Assembly (NCBI RefSeq): GCF_000687475.1
Contig: NC_057316.1
Coordinates: forward strand, 1,240,001-1,304,000
Direction: 5' to 3'
DNA from: Ustilaginoidea virens
Lineage: Eukaryota; Ascomycota; Sordariomycetes; Hypocreales; Clavicipitaceae
DNA: 64,000 nt
Shown here: positions 1-12,570 of the stretch, piece after piece
Numbering within the stretch: position 1 is the stretch's first letter
Layout: each line of letters starts with the position of its first letter
Notes under the pieces: model-generated
The model's database searches: none
What the model was told of the DNA's origin: nothing
The model's input: the letters and a program-made list of their open reading frames with translations, nothing else
Program-made: the position numbers and the translations under genes

Positions 1-190
1 GACCGATTTAACTAATTTTAGCTTGCTTAATCCCTTTAATATAGTATAGCTAGAAGAGCTACTAAACTCTCCTATATAGCCCCTATATAATATTTATAAT
101 AATCCTATAGTAGTAATAAAGAGCCCTAGGAATAAGTAAATCTCTTAAGCCCTATAGGCTAAAACTAATTAATAGTTATTATCTTAATAT
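1..190 (+). pseudogene. C-terminal tail of LINE-A ORF2
   Basis: This is the extreme 3' end of the LINE-A ORF2 coding region, positioned by alignment to 33765-33955, where the frame follows the C-terminal Cys/His motif. Several in-frame TAA/TAG codons interrupt it, consistent with mutated Gln codons. No domain is recognisable in so short a piece. The boundary with the 3' UTR is an estimate based on the switch to pyrimidine-rich sequence. Confidence 0.4.
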
Positions 191-1583
191 TAAAGGTATC
201 TTTTTTCCCCTCCCCTTTTTTACTCCTTTTACTATCCTCCCCCCTTTTATCTTTATTATTATTAATTTACTCCCCCTCTAAAGCCCCTTCCCCCTCCTTT
301 TAGGCTAAAAAAACCTATAATAATATAGTAATATCCTTTTAGGCGTAGGCTTATTATTCTAAGGTAAAAACCTTCCTTTCTTTAAGGTCTAATATCTCTT
401 AAGTTACCCTAAGAGCGCTAAAGCCCCTTACTACTGCCGCTGCTACTATTACTGCCTATCTATACCCCTAAAAAGTAGACGCCTATTTAGCCCTCTACTA
501 AAGGGCCTTATAATCATCTACCTAAAGGTAAAAATAGTCAGCTAGTAATCTGCACTATATATAAATCGAAAATATACCTTTATCCCCCCGGTAATAGTCT
601 TTTATGCATCTAAAAGTTTTTATATTAAGACTTAGTTCCTAAGGATCCTCTCTAAGGGTATATATATCTTACCTACTAAGGCGTAAAGATAATAAGCCGC
701 CCTAATCCCTACCTATATTAGCCTCGCTAAAAAGTAGATATAATCCGGCCTATACCTTATTAACTATAGTATTGATACTTAGGGTCCTCTAAGCGTATTA
801 AATATAGCCCGTATAGCTATATATATAGTTCTCCGGGCTACTATATAAGGGTTAGAAGTAGTTTTATAGTATATTAGACCTATACTTACCCCTTTATTTA
901 GTATCGCCAACTGTTTAAGCATTTTTGCTTCTATTATTGCTATTCTTATTTTTATTATTATTATTGTAGCTATTACTATTACTATTATTGCTATTACTGC
1001 CGATCTACTAATAGGGTTAGTATTAGCCCTATACCGCGATAAAAGGGTTATTATATATCTTAGAATTGGTGCTATAGAGGAAAAGAAGAAAAAGAAAAAA
1101 AGGCATAAAGCTAGGGGGTATTACTAACCTATATACTAATGTAGTACCTAAGGCTAATTGCTCCTATCTTTAAATTTAGCTTACTTTTGCCTATACACTA
1201 TAGACTAATGCGCCTGAGATACGCTTGGGCCCCTAAAGGCGCGCGCCCGGCAAGAATACTACTAATCCTACCCCTTTAGCCTTACCTTCCCCTTACTTCG
1301 CACCTAATAGTATTCCAACTTAAGCCTGATACTCCCGGAACTTATACTCGCACTCTTCTTAAGTAATACCGCTAGATATAGTCCTAAGCGGTTGTATACC
1401 CTACTCTCTTATGCACTAGATACCTACCGCCCTTGCTGCGGGGCGATATAAAGTAGAAATTAAAATTATAGGAAGGGTTTTCCTCCCGGCTGCTAGGTTT
1501 TTCCTTTCCGAATCATCTCTATAGAAGTACTAGATAGGTTATTTAGCTCTAAATAGCCTCTAGCGTAATTTAATAATAATAAT
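1..1583 (+). mobile_element. LINE-A copy 0, 3' fragment (Tad1-like LINE)
   Basis: This is the last 1.6 kb of a LINE-A element, cut by the window edge. It aligns by eye along its whole length with 33765-35341 and with the reverse complement of 16508-18080 and 19193-20770. The differences are C/T and G/A. It holds the end of ORF2, then a pyrimidine-rich stretch (about 190-310), then a 3' UTR with GCT/ATT trinucleotide tracts (about 930-1000), a GGTTTTCC/hairpin/GGTTTTTCC block near 1475-1505, and the terminal (TAA)n at about 1570-1583. The strand is set by the 3' (TAA)n tail lying on the right. No target site duplication can be tested because the 5' end is outside the window. Confidence 0.85.
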
Positions 1584-1764
1584 ATAGAGACCCCTTAATG
1601 CAGATAATATAGTATAAAGAGATACCCTAATAGAGATAAGGACTGCTTTAGTATTATTAGTAATAAAAGAGAGTATTACTTTAATTACTAAGAACCTTAC
1701 CCGGTATAATCTTAATTTTGCCTTATAGCGAACCGGCAATAGAATATCGTAAGATAGGCCTATA
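1584..1764. other. unassigned spacer between two LINE tails
   Basis: These 181 bp lie between the (TAA)n tail of LINE-A copy 0 and the (TA)n tail of LINE-B copy 0. They have the same TpA-rich composition as the flanks. I found no match to the other elements in the window and no reading frame of interest. They may be the pre-insertion target sequence or an older element. Confidence 0.5.
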
Positions 1765-2085
1765 GTATATATATATATTACTCTAGCTAAGTCATCTAAG
1801 GGGGGATGGGTCCCCGTCTAGCCTAGTGCTAGTACCTCTATGCCTAATCTATATAGGAAACCCGAGTGCCGGGAAGAAAACCTATATACCGTCCTTAATC
1901 GGTAGTATCCCTTTGCATTTAAAAGAGATTTACTATATATTGCGAGGAGATGTCCTATCGCGTAAGACTAGGTCTAGCAGCAGGGCTGGGAAAGTATGGA
2001 TAGTAGGAATACCTTTATAGGCGCGGTAGTATGCATTAGTAGGCATTAGGTTGGCTCTAGGGTGGGTATGCATTAGATTCGGCGT
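1765..2085 (-). mobile_element. LINE-B copy 0, 3' end
   Basis: It matches 42961-43295, the 3' end of the full-length LINE-B, in the same orientation. The (TA)n tail at about 1766-1779 is the 3' terminus on the minus strand. The hairpin CCCG-AGTGC-CGGG lies at 1861-1873, about 95 nt from the tail. Similarity runs right up to the first base of the gypsy G1 LTR, so the simplest reading is that G1 inserted into an older LINE-B and the 5' part of this LINE-B lies beyond G1. A 64-codon open frame on the plus strand here is antisense to LINE 3' UTR and is not a gene. Confidence 0.7.
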
Positions 2086-2329
2086 TATAAAGGACTGGCC
2101 CTAGGGCGGCTGCGGATAGGCGTCAATAATATATATTAAATAGACTAAAGAGGAAGGAAAAGGATCTAAATAGGAACCTTCTATCTAATCTATTTATATC
2201 CCGATTATAATATATATTGGAGTCCTAATATAGTCCCGTGATTCTATCTATTGCCCTTCTTAGGCTAGACGCAGGCGTAGCCCGAGTCCTAGCCATATTA
2301 TAGCGCGGGCGTAGCCTAAGCCTATAATA
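2086..2329 (-). repeat. gypsy G1 3' LTR
   Basis: A 244 bp LTR recognised by similarity to the LTR pair of G2 (40972-41224 and 54897-55149) and to 56792-57043. All begin, in plus orientation, with a form of TGTAAAGGACTGGCC (here TATAAAGG) and end near CCTATAATA. Shared internal blocks include CCTAGGGC near the left end and the TAGCCCGAGTCCTAGCC block near the right end. Confidence 0.85.
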
Positions 2330-2350
2330 TACTCCCCTCCTCCTCTTTAG
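2330..2350 (-). other. polypurine tract of gypsy G1
   Basis: On the minus strand this reads AAGAGGAGGAGGGGAGTA directly before the LTR, a purine-only run typical of the plus-strand DNA priming site of an LTR element. It fixes G1 orientation as minus, in agreement with the pol reading direction. Confidence 0.65.
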
Positions 2351-2707
2351 AATCGGAAGAATAAACCATCTAAAGTCATCCCCTTTATATATGGCCCCCT
2401 AATTAAAACCTCTTATAGCCCTTGAAAATAACCTTAATTAGATATATAGGATAATAATCGGGCGCGTAGATATGCCAATATATAACCAATATGAATATAG
2501 CGGGGGCTAGAATCGGTATGCTTTAAGCAGATATAATAGAATCTTATTAAAGCCGGTCGTAGTGCTATTAGCTAGAAGGAACTATATTGTAGCTATTATA
2601 GAGCAGAAAAATTTTATTATTAGCCGTCGGTTAGGAATCTATTTATACTAAGGCTTCTTCCTTTATCTACTTCTCTTTTATATTTCTTTTTCCCTCTCTT
2701 TATCCCT

Positions 2708-4330
2708 ATGCCTACCGTTACTAAGGCTATTATTCCTAGTAGTAAGTCTATAGTATTACTATTATTATAAGAATCGTCCCTACTAATAGAGTTACGCTAT
2801 CAAAAGTTCTTAGATCGTTTATATCGGGTCTGCATAATAAATCGTGTAATACTAATAGGTATTTAGGTCCCCCCCCCGTTTGCTATTATATTAGATTTAT
2901 TACTATATCGTCCGGAGGACTAATAGATAGGAATATACCTATCGCTTAAGACCCTCTTATAACCCTATTAGGTCTATCCTAAGTATCTACTAAAGACCCT
3001 AAAAATACTAAGCACAGAGGAGGTTTTTAGCTAGAAATACTATTGCAGCTGCTATAGTTTATACCCTCCTTAGGATGGTTATATATTTCCCCTTTTAGCT
3101 TTAAGCTTATTATTATTTCCGATAATAATAAAAGTTTAGTAAAGCCCCTATCGCTTAATATAAGGGTCCTATTATCCCTTTTTCGTCCTTCTGCCCCTTC
3201 TCGTATAAAAGTCCTATTGTTAATAGGGGTAATACTAATAAAAGCTTTTTCTTTAATAGCTATTACCCCTAAGACCCTATCTAGAGCACTATTAGCTCCC
3301 TTTTTATCTATAATTATACCCTAGATACCTTTATATACTAAGAAAACGCCGCTTTTGCCTACTATTAAATCGTTATATCGGCGGTTATAAAAGAAGTATA
3401 CTATAAGAGAGTTCTTTATCTAAAGGGATTCTAAGGGATTAAATACTAATAATATCGAGGAGGTAGAGTATACCTATATCGCTTATATATAGTATATTAT
3501 GGATACTGGAGAATATATTATCTATATATAGTCCAGTCGCTCTTAGGCTTATATTTAATACCATTAGAAATATAAAATATGCATCTAGTGCGAGTATATA
3601 ATATCGATAAATCCCTAACTGCAGTAGGTAATAAAGCGTATCGTCTATATGGTATAAAAGAAATAAAGCATTAAGGAGGCCGCTTATCCGAAGGTAGGAG
3701 ATATCTTAAGCCGAAAGGCTTGTTTTTGCCTTAAATTTAATACGCTACATCATTAATAAGATAAATTATAGACTATAGCGCAAAAGTATACTATAATGGC
3801 CCTTTCTATATACGCCCCGGCTGCTAATATTAGTAGGTCGACTCCCGCTATACCTATAACTACTATTATTCCTTTTGCTTTAACTATTAGGTCCCGATAT
3901 GCTAGTAGCAACTCTATAGCGCCTATTATATAATTGCTTATAAAGTAATAATAAGATATATAGATTATAGTAGAGGCGATAACTAGCTTTATATATTAGG
4001 TCACCCCTGCTATACCTATGCCTTATGCTCTGCCTACTTCCCCTTAATTAGCATCCCCCCTATATACCGATATAGCCTTACCTTAGGCCCTTATAGTAAC
4101 GACCGTACTATAAGCTAAGGCCGGTTTTATTACTACCGGCCTAGTATTATAAGTATATCCCCCCGGACTTATTATGCCTTATTATAGGTATCTAAGCCAT
4201 ACTATACCGAGTTAGTATCCGCTAATTATACCGCTAATGCTGCCGCTACCTTTCCTGCCCTACTATCCTATAGTCCCCCCCCTTCCCCTATATGCCCTCC
4301 TACTAAATCCTATAGGGTAAAGGAATACTA
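2708..4330 (+). pseudogene. opposite-strand coding region of gypsy G1, unknown function
   Basis: Between the end of pol (minus strand) and the LTR, the plus strand carries a long frame that reads through if TAA/TAG are taken as mutated Gln codons. A candidate start ATG lies at 2708. About 3350-3450 shows an YTI-(R)-EFF segment resembling YTIGDYLL of the G2/G3 copies. The part at about 3650-4300 is rich in Ser, Ala, Ile and Pro, with a Cys-rich stretch near 3725. I recognise no known domain. It could instead be the antisense of unrecognised element sequence, but the G2/G3 comparison supports coding on this strand. Confidence 0.45.
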
Positions 4331-4439
4331 ATAAAGATAAGGGTAGTAAAAGCAGTAAGAATTAAGAAATATAGAAATAGGGCTAGAATTACTAAGAAAT
4401 AAAAGATAAACGCTAAAACTTACTAAATTACTTTACTAG

Positions 4440-5680
4440 AAAAGAAAAGGATTAGTTTTTTTTTTATATTATTAGACAATATTAAGGTTATAGGTCTAAA
4501 ATCTTATCTTAAGGCTATATAGGTCTATTATATATCTAAATATCCCCCTATTTAGCCTTAAATGCCTTTTATACTATTATTTCTAAGAAGTTCTCTAGGG
4601 GTTCTTATATAGATAAATCGTATCCTTTCTATTTAATAAGCATATTATAGTTCCGCCCCTAACTTTAAGTATTCCTTATAGCTAAAATCTCTTCTATTTT
4701 ATATTCCTTATATAGCCGATTAGAGTCCTAAAGTAATATAAGTAAGGGACTAGATTATATATTAATTACCTCCTAATTTAGTAATAGGTTAAAAGCCGCT
4801 TATTTAATTAGATTAATATAGAAAATTAAGTAAATACCCTATAGAATATTAAGTTGAATATTAAGCGGAAATAATATAGCTATAATTATATACTTTGCTG
4901 AGATTTAATCGAGCTTCTTATAAGGCCGGTTTATCTTAATATTACATAAAGTAAGCTATATCCGATCCCTAATTTAAAAATATTCCGCTAAATAATACGA
5001 ACGGTTAATTGCGTCCTACTGCTGCTATTATATAAAGGCGATAGCGGCCTAGGCTATTTTTTATCCCTTATAGAGGGTAGCTAAGAATAAGGCGGCCCGC
5101 CCTTTTAAGGTTATTAAACTCAATATTATATCTAAAGGCGATATAACTATTAGAATATTAAATCTATTAAGGAGCCGATTAGGACTAAAACTAGTTGCTA
5201 ATAATATCTATTTATTTAACGCTAGTTGGCACGCCGTAAGGTATTTTAGCTAATTATATTAATTAAAAGAGACTATAATACGTAAGATAGTCTAGACTTT
5301 TTAATTTATCTATTTTATACCGCTATTAGTCTAAAGGTAATATATAGTCGAAAAGAGTTATTTGGTCCTAATTAAATTATAAAGTATAGTCTAAAATTAT
5401 CCTACCTAATTAGACCCTTAATTGCTAATAATTTCTTTAAAGAATTTATAAAAATGCTATTAGTACTATTAGAATTATTCTATATAGTCTTCTGCTTTTA
5501 TAGAGTATATTGTCTTAAGCTAGATATACTTTAATAGGCGATTAGTAATAACTATAAGGAATTATAGGTCGGATGTATTATATATAGGAAGATCTATTAT
5601 AAAGTCGATAGAAATCTATAATTAAAATCGGTCTAGGATAGATAATAGCTATAATAAGCTTTAGCGCAATTATTAGCTTT
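4440..5680 (-). pseudogene. gypsy G1 integrase/C-terminal part of pol
   Basis: This is collinear with 49880-51150 of G2, in the same orientation, and lies downstream of RT/RNase H, where Ty3/gypsy elements encode integrase. It is interrupted by many TAA/TAG codons and broken at 5680 by CO1; the frame resumes at 13333. I could not pick out an intact HHCC or DDE motif by eye, so the integrase label rests on position and on collinearity with G2. A poly-T run (about 4456-4466) marks its 3' side. Confidence 0.6.
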
Positions 5681-6407
5681 TGTTGCAAAATGGTGACTCA
5701 GAACACTGTTGGAAAGTATACTAAGTACCGACAGTAGCGTACAAGGCGTTGAAGAATAAAACAAAGAGCTGGTTAAAGATTTAAAGCGCATAAGAGGTTG
5801 ACCAGAGCAAAGATGTCAGGGAAATCTAATTCTAATTATTGGTGACTATTCTAGCTAGAAAGAGGGAATTTTGGGCATATTTCTACCATCTTGAAGAAGT
5901 GGTTGAAAATAATGAAAAACCGCAAAAATAGCGAAAAACCCGACGAAAAGTCGGTCTGCCCAACCGTGCCCAGTCTGTGCCTAATATCCTACCCAGTGCC
6001 TACCTAATGCCTACCCAACCAAGCCCAGTGGCTTGTAGCGGTATGCCGGATGCCCTATAACAGCCTGCCGTACGGGCCGGAAGCCCTATATCGGTCTGCC
6101 GTAAATAACCGGTGTAGCGGGTGACTGTATGTAGAAGGCCGAAAGTGCTGGTTTGCCTATTTGGTAATCCCGTAGAAATGCGCCGCCTGTTGTGGGCCCT
6201 ATGGCCCGCTGTGACCGGCCGCTGTGGCCGGCTGTGGGGCGCTGTGCCGGTGCCGTGACCGGCGCTGTGGCCCACTGTAATCGGCGTTGTGGGGCGCTGT
6301 GCCCCACCATAGCGCCTGGTATAGCCACCGCGATATCTTAACGTAGAGACGTCGTACGGTAGCGAGACCAGTACCAAAATACAGCTAAAAAGGCGCTGAT
6401 TTCAACA
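5681..6407 (-). repeat. CO1 3' LTR
   Basis: A 727 bp LTR bounded by TGTTG and CAACA. It is the same length as its partner at 12601-13327, with about 25 differences counted by eye and no indel. Its right third is GC-rich and made of short GCTGTGGCC-like repeats. Open frames of 125 and 80 codons on the minus strand come from this low-complexity tract and are not taken as genes. Confidence 0.95.
6185..6310 (-). repeat. GC-rich degenerate tandem repeats inside the CO1 LTR
   Basis: Variants of GCTGTGGCC, GCTGTGGGGC and GTGACCGGC alternate here. The same tract occurs in the other LTR at about 13105-13230. It is the most GC-rich segment of the left half of the window and lies in an LTR, so it may contain binding sites for a transcription factor. 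That role is only a guess from repeat structure. Confidence 0.55.
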
Positions 6408-6425
6408 CCCCCTCTGATTAGCAAT
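6408..6425 (-). other. CO1 polypurine tract
   Basis: The minus strand reads CAGAGGGGG directly abutting the left LTR. This is the expected priming site for plus-strand DNA synthesis and shows that CO1 is transcribed leftward. Confidence 0.6.
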
Positions 6426-6606
6426 ATGGCTAATCCTAGCGTTAGAATAAAAGAAAGAAACCCTGTAAAAAATCAGAAAAAAAGATGATGATGCTATAGG
6501 GATTGCAGCCCTAATAGCTGCCGAAATATAGGGAATTTCGGGCTTGGAAGTGGTTTGGTGAGTCCATCCGTAGGCATATCTATCGTGGGTAAATAAGATA
6601 TTTTTA

Positions 6607-9600
6607 CTAAGCCACCGTAGGCCTTTTTACGTATATACTGGAATTTAAGCAAGGTGTGCTTAGTGTAGGCATGCTGATTTGGGTCATTTGCATTTGAAAT
6701 AGACCCTTGGTTATCGCAATATAGTGGTATCGGGCGTTGAATATTGACCTGGATTTCTTTAAATAAATTAGATATCTATTCCACTTCGCAAAGCGCCTTA
6801 AGTATTGCATTAGACTTGGCTTTAAGCGTTAATAAAACCACAGTCGAAGACCGTTTTAACCTCTAGCTAATAGGCCTACTATTTAAGGTAGTAAGATAAC
6901 CACCAGTAGACTTAGAAGTCAGCCGGCATCTAGCAAAATCGCTATTAGAAAATGCAGCTAATACTACGGTAGCTTTAGCGGCTTGGTAATAAATAGCTAT
7001 ATTTGCCGTACCAGCTAAGTAGCGAAAAGCGCCCTTAGCAGCATTAAGCTGTGTAGTAGAAGCCTATTGCATATATCGTAATAGGTATTACGTTGGAAAG
7101 GCAAGGTTAGGTCTTAATATCATTATTAACTATATCGATATCCCTACTAGCTGCTGGAATAAGTATTGATTACTAGCATCTAGCGGCATATCGTCAGCCT
7201 TAGTAAGTATACCGGGCTATAGCGGGATTAGATGCGGTCGTGCGTCCTTAAGGTTGAACTTCTTAAGGACTTCCGCAATAAATTGCAATTGGTGCAGCTA
7301 TAATAGGCCCTTTTCTCTATCCCTAATAATCTACACTCCTAGAAAGAAGGAGGCAGGTCCTCGGTCTTCTATAGTATAAACCTTATGGAATTTGGCCTTA
7401 AGCTGGTTAATATAGCTAAGGTCCGGACCGATAATTAAGTAGTTATCCACATAGGTTATAATAAAGGTATGCGTTCCTTTATTATAGAAGACGGCAGTAT
7501 TAGAAAGTAATGGCTTAAAACCCTCTTATACTAGAAGGTCTTTTAATTGTAACTGCCACTCGCGAGGGCCTTATTTAAGCCTATATAAGGCTTTCTTTAA
7601 TAGTATAACCTGTAATGCAGAGGGGTTATATCCAACCTTAGTAAGCAAGGCTAGAAGTCGTTGACGCTATAGGTCAGACCATAAGGCTGGATTAGGTAAG
7701 AATAGGCTTTCTGCAAATTCTAGAAAACTAGCTGGAATCTCTATATAAATCGTCTCCAGCAGTTTACTATTTAGAAAGGCACTAATAAAGTCGATTTACT
7801 CTATTTCCTAGTTATTTGCAGCAGTAAAAGCAAAGATAATCCTCTATATTAGTAGGATCGAAGTAGAGGTATAGGTCTCCGTAAAGTCTTGCCTAGATAC
7901 CTATATAAAGCCTTTAACAATTAATCGTGCCTTATATTTAACCGGGTTATTATTCGCATCTTCCTTTATACGAAAAACAGGCCGGTTGCGTAATATCTTC
8001 CTACTAATAGGAACACTAGCCTTTAGTATAAATTGGAAGATATTTAAGTTGATTAATTACTCGAATTCCGAAAATAAGGCCTTAACCCAGCTATCTTTAT
8101 ATGGGTTATATAAGACTTCCTTCCAGCTATTAGGCATACCTTCTGGGGCCCGTTTTACAGCCTTAATCTTAGCTGCATAGTATATATTGTATATTTGCTG
8201 GTAGAAAGCATAGGAAGGGGGGAAATCTTATATAGAAGCCTCTGGGGGGCTGCCTAGGTATCCGAAAATTCTATTGTTTTTCGGCTGGGTAGGTGGGAAC
8301 CCAAAAATGCTATTATTTTCCGGCTGAGTGGGTAGGAAAGCACCCTATTAGTTAGTCTATAGGTCAGACTATTAGTCAGACTATTGGTCGTTAGTCTATA
8401 GGTCTAAAAGTAACCTATAGTATCTATAACCTAGGATACCTTGTACGTCTTGTATCTATGGCTGTATTTTTCCTCGAATTCTACCCCTAGTAGCCTTAAT
8501 CTAGTATAGCTAAATAGGCACCTTTTTTGATATTTGAAATATTTTCTCCTACGGTCTCTTATTTGAGGCGATATTTGGACTTTCGAATTTTAGATATTCT
8601 AGTATAGGTAGCGTTTTACTATGGCGAAATGCTGTATTTACTAGGAAGCCGGGCGAAAAGGCAGAATCTATTATATCGGAAAGTCGCAGAAAATCAGTGT
8701 GTGTAGGGCTTTAAGATTCGGACCATTAAAAATTTACTATATAGGGCGAGTCAGAATTTTTATATATGCGGGGTATGCCTACTTTTGTGATGGATTCGGA
8801 AAATCTTAGTGGTTGAGATTCCTAGTGACGAGAGCTTTCTATATTTTTTAGTATTTGCAGCCTTTTTGTATAGGAAAAGGCTGCATTTTCCTTAGCCGGT
8901 GAAAAAGGACCGTCTTGCCTAAGCTGAAAAGCTGAGTTAGGCTGAAGCGATTTAGAATCGAAAGATGGCGAATTGCTAGGAAATATTGCAGAGTGCTATA
9001 GCGGGCTAATTGGTGGTAGGCCTATTGGTTGTGGTAGGCCCATTGGTTGTAGTAGGCCCACTGGTTGTAGTGGATCTATATGCTGTATTAGGCCTATTTG
9101 TGGGCCTGTAGGCTGTGTTGGATCTGTGGCCTATGGTAGGCCTATGCCTTTGATTAGGCCTATACCGTCGGTCTTAGACGAAATAGGCATATTTAGGCGA
9201 GGCGACTTCCAGATAGGCTCTTCTAAGGTAATTTAGTTAGCGTTTACCCCCTCTAAAATGGAAGACGGTAAGAAGTCGAATTTGCCCTCTAGGCTACTTG
9301 AAATAGGGCCTATTCCTTTATTTTAGTAGGTAAAGGTAATGAAAGAGGTCTTAGTGACGACCCAGTGATGTGGGATATAGATGAGGTAGGTGCTGTTACC
9401 TAGCGTAGCTAGTAACCTACCTGACTCGGTCCGGGGGGCCAGCTTATGGCTAATAACCCGTTTTTCTAGAGGGATTAGCACCTCTATAGCCGTACTAATA
9501 GCCCTAAAGCTAGTAAGGTCGGGTAGGTAGTAGTACGTAATTTCCGGAAAGTCTTTCTTTAATTCTTCGAAAGGTGATAAGGAATAGTTTATAACTACTA

Positions 9601-12289
9601 TTAGATTTACTAAGGTAGTAATACTAAGAATTACTGTAGACTAAAGGTAAGAAGGTAACTGAGACTAAAGTATAGTAGCTCTAAGTCGGTTAATGATAAC
9701 CCATATAGAGCGTTTTGCTAACCTATTTTGCTTGTGAATATAAGGGGAAGAGGTTAAAAAATCTATGCCCTTAAGAGCTAGCTAGGCTGTAATAATATCG
9801 TTGATTTCCTTGCTACTATTATAGTGGAATTTAATAGCTGATTTGCCGTAGCGATTCCTAAGACCTTGGAAGAACCCTTATAATACTGGGAATACCGTAG
9901 GTCCTTCCTTATTGGGTAGTAAGTATACCTAACGGAAGTATGATTTCCGGTCTACTAAGATGAGGCAAATGGGGCGTTTATTATATAGTAGAGGGTTGAT
10001 TTAGAAGATATCACTCTCTATAATATCTAAATAATATATAGGATCTAGTATAGCTCCTGATGTAAAACGCTGAACTGACTTTGCCCTTTTATAGGCGATG
10101 CAGTTGAAATTAGAATCCTTTACCTTACTAAGATCAGGTAACCCTATGGTTGATGCATAGGTTTTCTTTAAAAGTTGGATTCCGATATGCCTAAGCCGGA
10201 TATGCTAAAGTCCGGCTAGTAATAGCAGCTTTTGATACTTAATATCAGCTGCTGATACTAGGGCTAGGTTAAGGGCGACCGGGGCCCTCTATAGTGGTTG
10301 GGCTATATTGGGAATAGTAGCCTCTTTTAGTACCACCGAAAAACCAGGACTAGCTGGTGGGGTAGCTTGCGAATTAGCTAGTAGATTAGCTTAAGAATTA
10401 GCTAGTAGATAGTCCGAGTCAGCTAGTAGGATAGGTAAATCCTTTAGTAGGGGATATTCCTCGTATTCTTCTAGGTTAGCTAAGGCAGGTATTTCGACCG
10501 AGATATTATATAAAGCTGGGTGATTTTAGCTGGTATAATATAAAAATGGTGAATCTACCCCTTTTTATTATAAAAAGAAGCTATATCTCTTAAAGTTAAG
10601 AAGCCTAATGCACTTATTGTTGCTATTAATAAGGCTTTGGCCCTAAATACTGCTATAATTTAGATAGTGTTTAATACTGCTAAAGATGTTAATATTAAAA
10701 GCTGGTATAAAGAGGGCGTTAGTAAGCTCTAAGGTGCCCTACTAAGGTAGGTTGGTGCCCTATAGCACGGTAAAACGCGCTGTGCCCCACCTACTGGGCT
10801 TAATTAGGCTACCACCTATGCTGATGATTGGTCTATTTCCGGTATAGTGTTGGAAGTAGGTGAAATACTTTTTATCGTTGATAATATGCACCGTAGAATT
10901 AGTATTGTAGAGTAAAAAATCTATTAGCGTTTTCCCACCGGATTGTGCACTATAGCTGGTAGCTAGAAATTGCATATATTTACAGTCCTAGAAGGAAGAA
11001 TAGGCTATCTTACTAGGTATAAGACTTAGAGTATTATAATTCCCTAGTATGAAGGAATTAATAGTCTTTTCCTTTTCGTCGGTCTTTTATAGGGTATTTG
11101 CTTTATTAGCTGAATCTTTCTTTTCTTTATTTTTCTTTTTATTTTTATTTTCCGGCTTGCCTTATATGGCTAAAGAAGACCTTTATTGTTGGGTAGAAGA
11201 AGACCCCTGTTTGTTCTTATTGGCGTTAGTGGTAGTATTTTTACTACCTTTGCTAGTGTTATTACTAGCCGACTTCCTACTGTTGTTAGTAGTGGCACCC
11301 TTAACCTTTGCGAGGTGGGTGGTAGCCCTTACTACTAATAACCCTTTAATGCGTTATTCTTCTAGTAAATCAACCATATAAAATTACAGGTTAATATTTG
11401 ATGTATTTCCCTAAGTATAGGCGATTCTTATTATTGTGCGGTGCCGTTCTGCCTACTAAAAAAAGACCCTTTCTATAGTATATAAATATTAGCTGATTTA
11501 GTCGAAAGGTTGTATATAGGAGCCTAAAATTTACAGCCTAGATAGGTAGCTATTAAAGGAGGCATTAAAAGATTCTAAGGTACCCTTATAGCCTATAAAA
11601 TTTAGTTGATGGAAGGCAGGGTATAGGTGGGTCCGCTATACGTCTAATAAGTAAGAATACTATTTGGTGAGTAACATAAAGGCTGACTCTGGGTTAGTGC
11701 ACCAGTTGATAGCGGCAGCTGGTCTTTTTGTGTAATTATTCTTAATAAGTAATAGTAAAAGTGCTTGCTCTAAATCGTTGAAACTGCTGGCAATAGAAGG
11801 ATTTTCAATAAATTTAGCGATATTAAGTGCCCTAAGTTGAATTATAAGGGCCTGTTTCTATTGGTTAAAGTTAGATGCCCCCCTTAGCTTTTAGGATTCC
11901 TAGAATCCGTTGGCTATTTTAGCTAATTCCTTAATAGCTATAGCGCTAACTTAGCTGCTAATACTGGATAGAACCGGCAGGGGTTACTAGGCTTTAGGTA
12001 GTAATGGTGGGTTATTTCCTTTACCCACAGGGGTTTAGAAGGTATCCACATCCATTATATCCTGGGATGGTGGGCTAGTAGTAGGCTTAATTAGTCTGTC
12101 TATTAAAGTGCCTACCTTATCAGCTAAAAAATCGATTTTAGAATTAATTCGATTAAATTTATAGTTGAATTCTTTTCTTATTTCCTATTGGTCTTCCCTG
12201 AGCTAGGCAATTTCCTGGTTATTATTAGATTCTTCTACCTCTGCCGTATAGCTTGGGTTATCGGCAGTAGGAACGTTCTGACTGGCCAT
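6607..12289 (-). pseudogene. CO1 gag-pol polyprotein, disabled
   Basis: The frame starts at ATG (complement of 12287-12289), giving MASQNVPT. Domains in order: gag with a charged helical region (about 12289-11000); retroviral-type protease (10975-10760), where the catalytic D-T/S-G reads N-T-N before STVHI-ND; GAG-pre-integrase (about 10240-10190, LWH-RLGHIG reads L-stop-HIRLRHIG); integrase core (about 10100-9300) with a C-x2-(C to Y)KR knuckle remnant and a YIHKQNRLAKRS motif; a repetitive linker (about 9240-8200); RT with LKKALY-LK-GPREW (about 7600-7540) and YVDN for YVDD (7430-7458); and RNase H ending near 6607. RT and RNase H are the best preserved. Stops are almost all TAA/TAG, as expected from C to T at CAA/CAG or G to A at TGG. 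No single frame could make the polyprotein. Confidence 0.88.
8995..9150 (-). repeat. tandem repeats in the CO1 integrase-RT linker
   Basis: About six units near 18 bp, variants of GTAGGCCCATTGGTTGTA, occur one after another. On the coding strand they give a short repeat containing Gln/Asn-Trp-Ala-Tyr, a low-complexity linker in the variable region between integrase and RT. The plus-strand 87-codon frame here is the antisense of this repeat. Confidence 0.6.
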
Positions 12290-12570
12290 TATAGGAAGAG
12301 AAAAGGTGCCGGAAAGTCTTAAAAATGCGAAGAAAATCAAAACTAAAAATCTAGATAAAACTAGAAGAAAGCTGCGTTAAGGAATAACCTTAGAAAATCC
12401 TTAGAAAATCCTATTGAAAAGGATGTATTGCAGCTTAGTGTAGTAGCTAGGTTCCTAAATCTAGGATGATCAGTCCCTTACTGCAGATTAGTAATATCGT
12501 TAGTTAGATTTCTAGAAGGGTAGCTACTAAATGCGTTAAAATCCTAAGTTAGTATAAAAAAGTCTTAAGC

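Noticed and set aside
1826..2020. 64-codon plus-strand frame
   Set aside because: Lies in the antisense of the LINE-B 3' UTR and spans the stem-loop; the matching place in LINE-B copy 2 does not keep the protein.
6000..6377. 125- and 80-codon minus-strand frames in the CO1 LTRs (also 12953-13297)
   Set aside because: They lie wholly in the GC-rich repeat tract of an LTR and are low-complexity; they are alike in both LTRs only because LTRs are copies.
11049..11381. Hydrophobic 110-codon plus-strand frame that looks like a membrane protein
   Set aside because: It is the antisense of a Lys/Glu-rich low-complexity part of CO1 gag, which gives Phe/Leu runs on the other strand.
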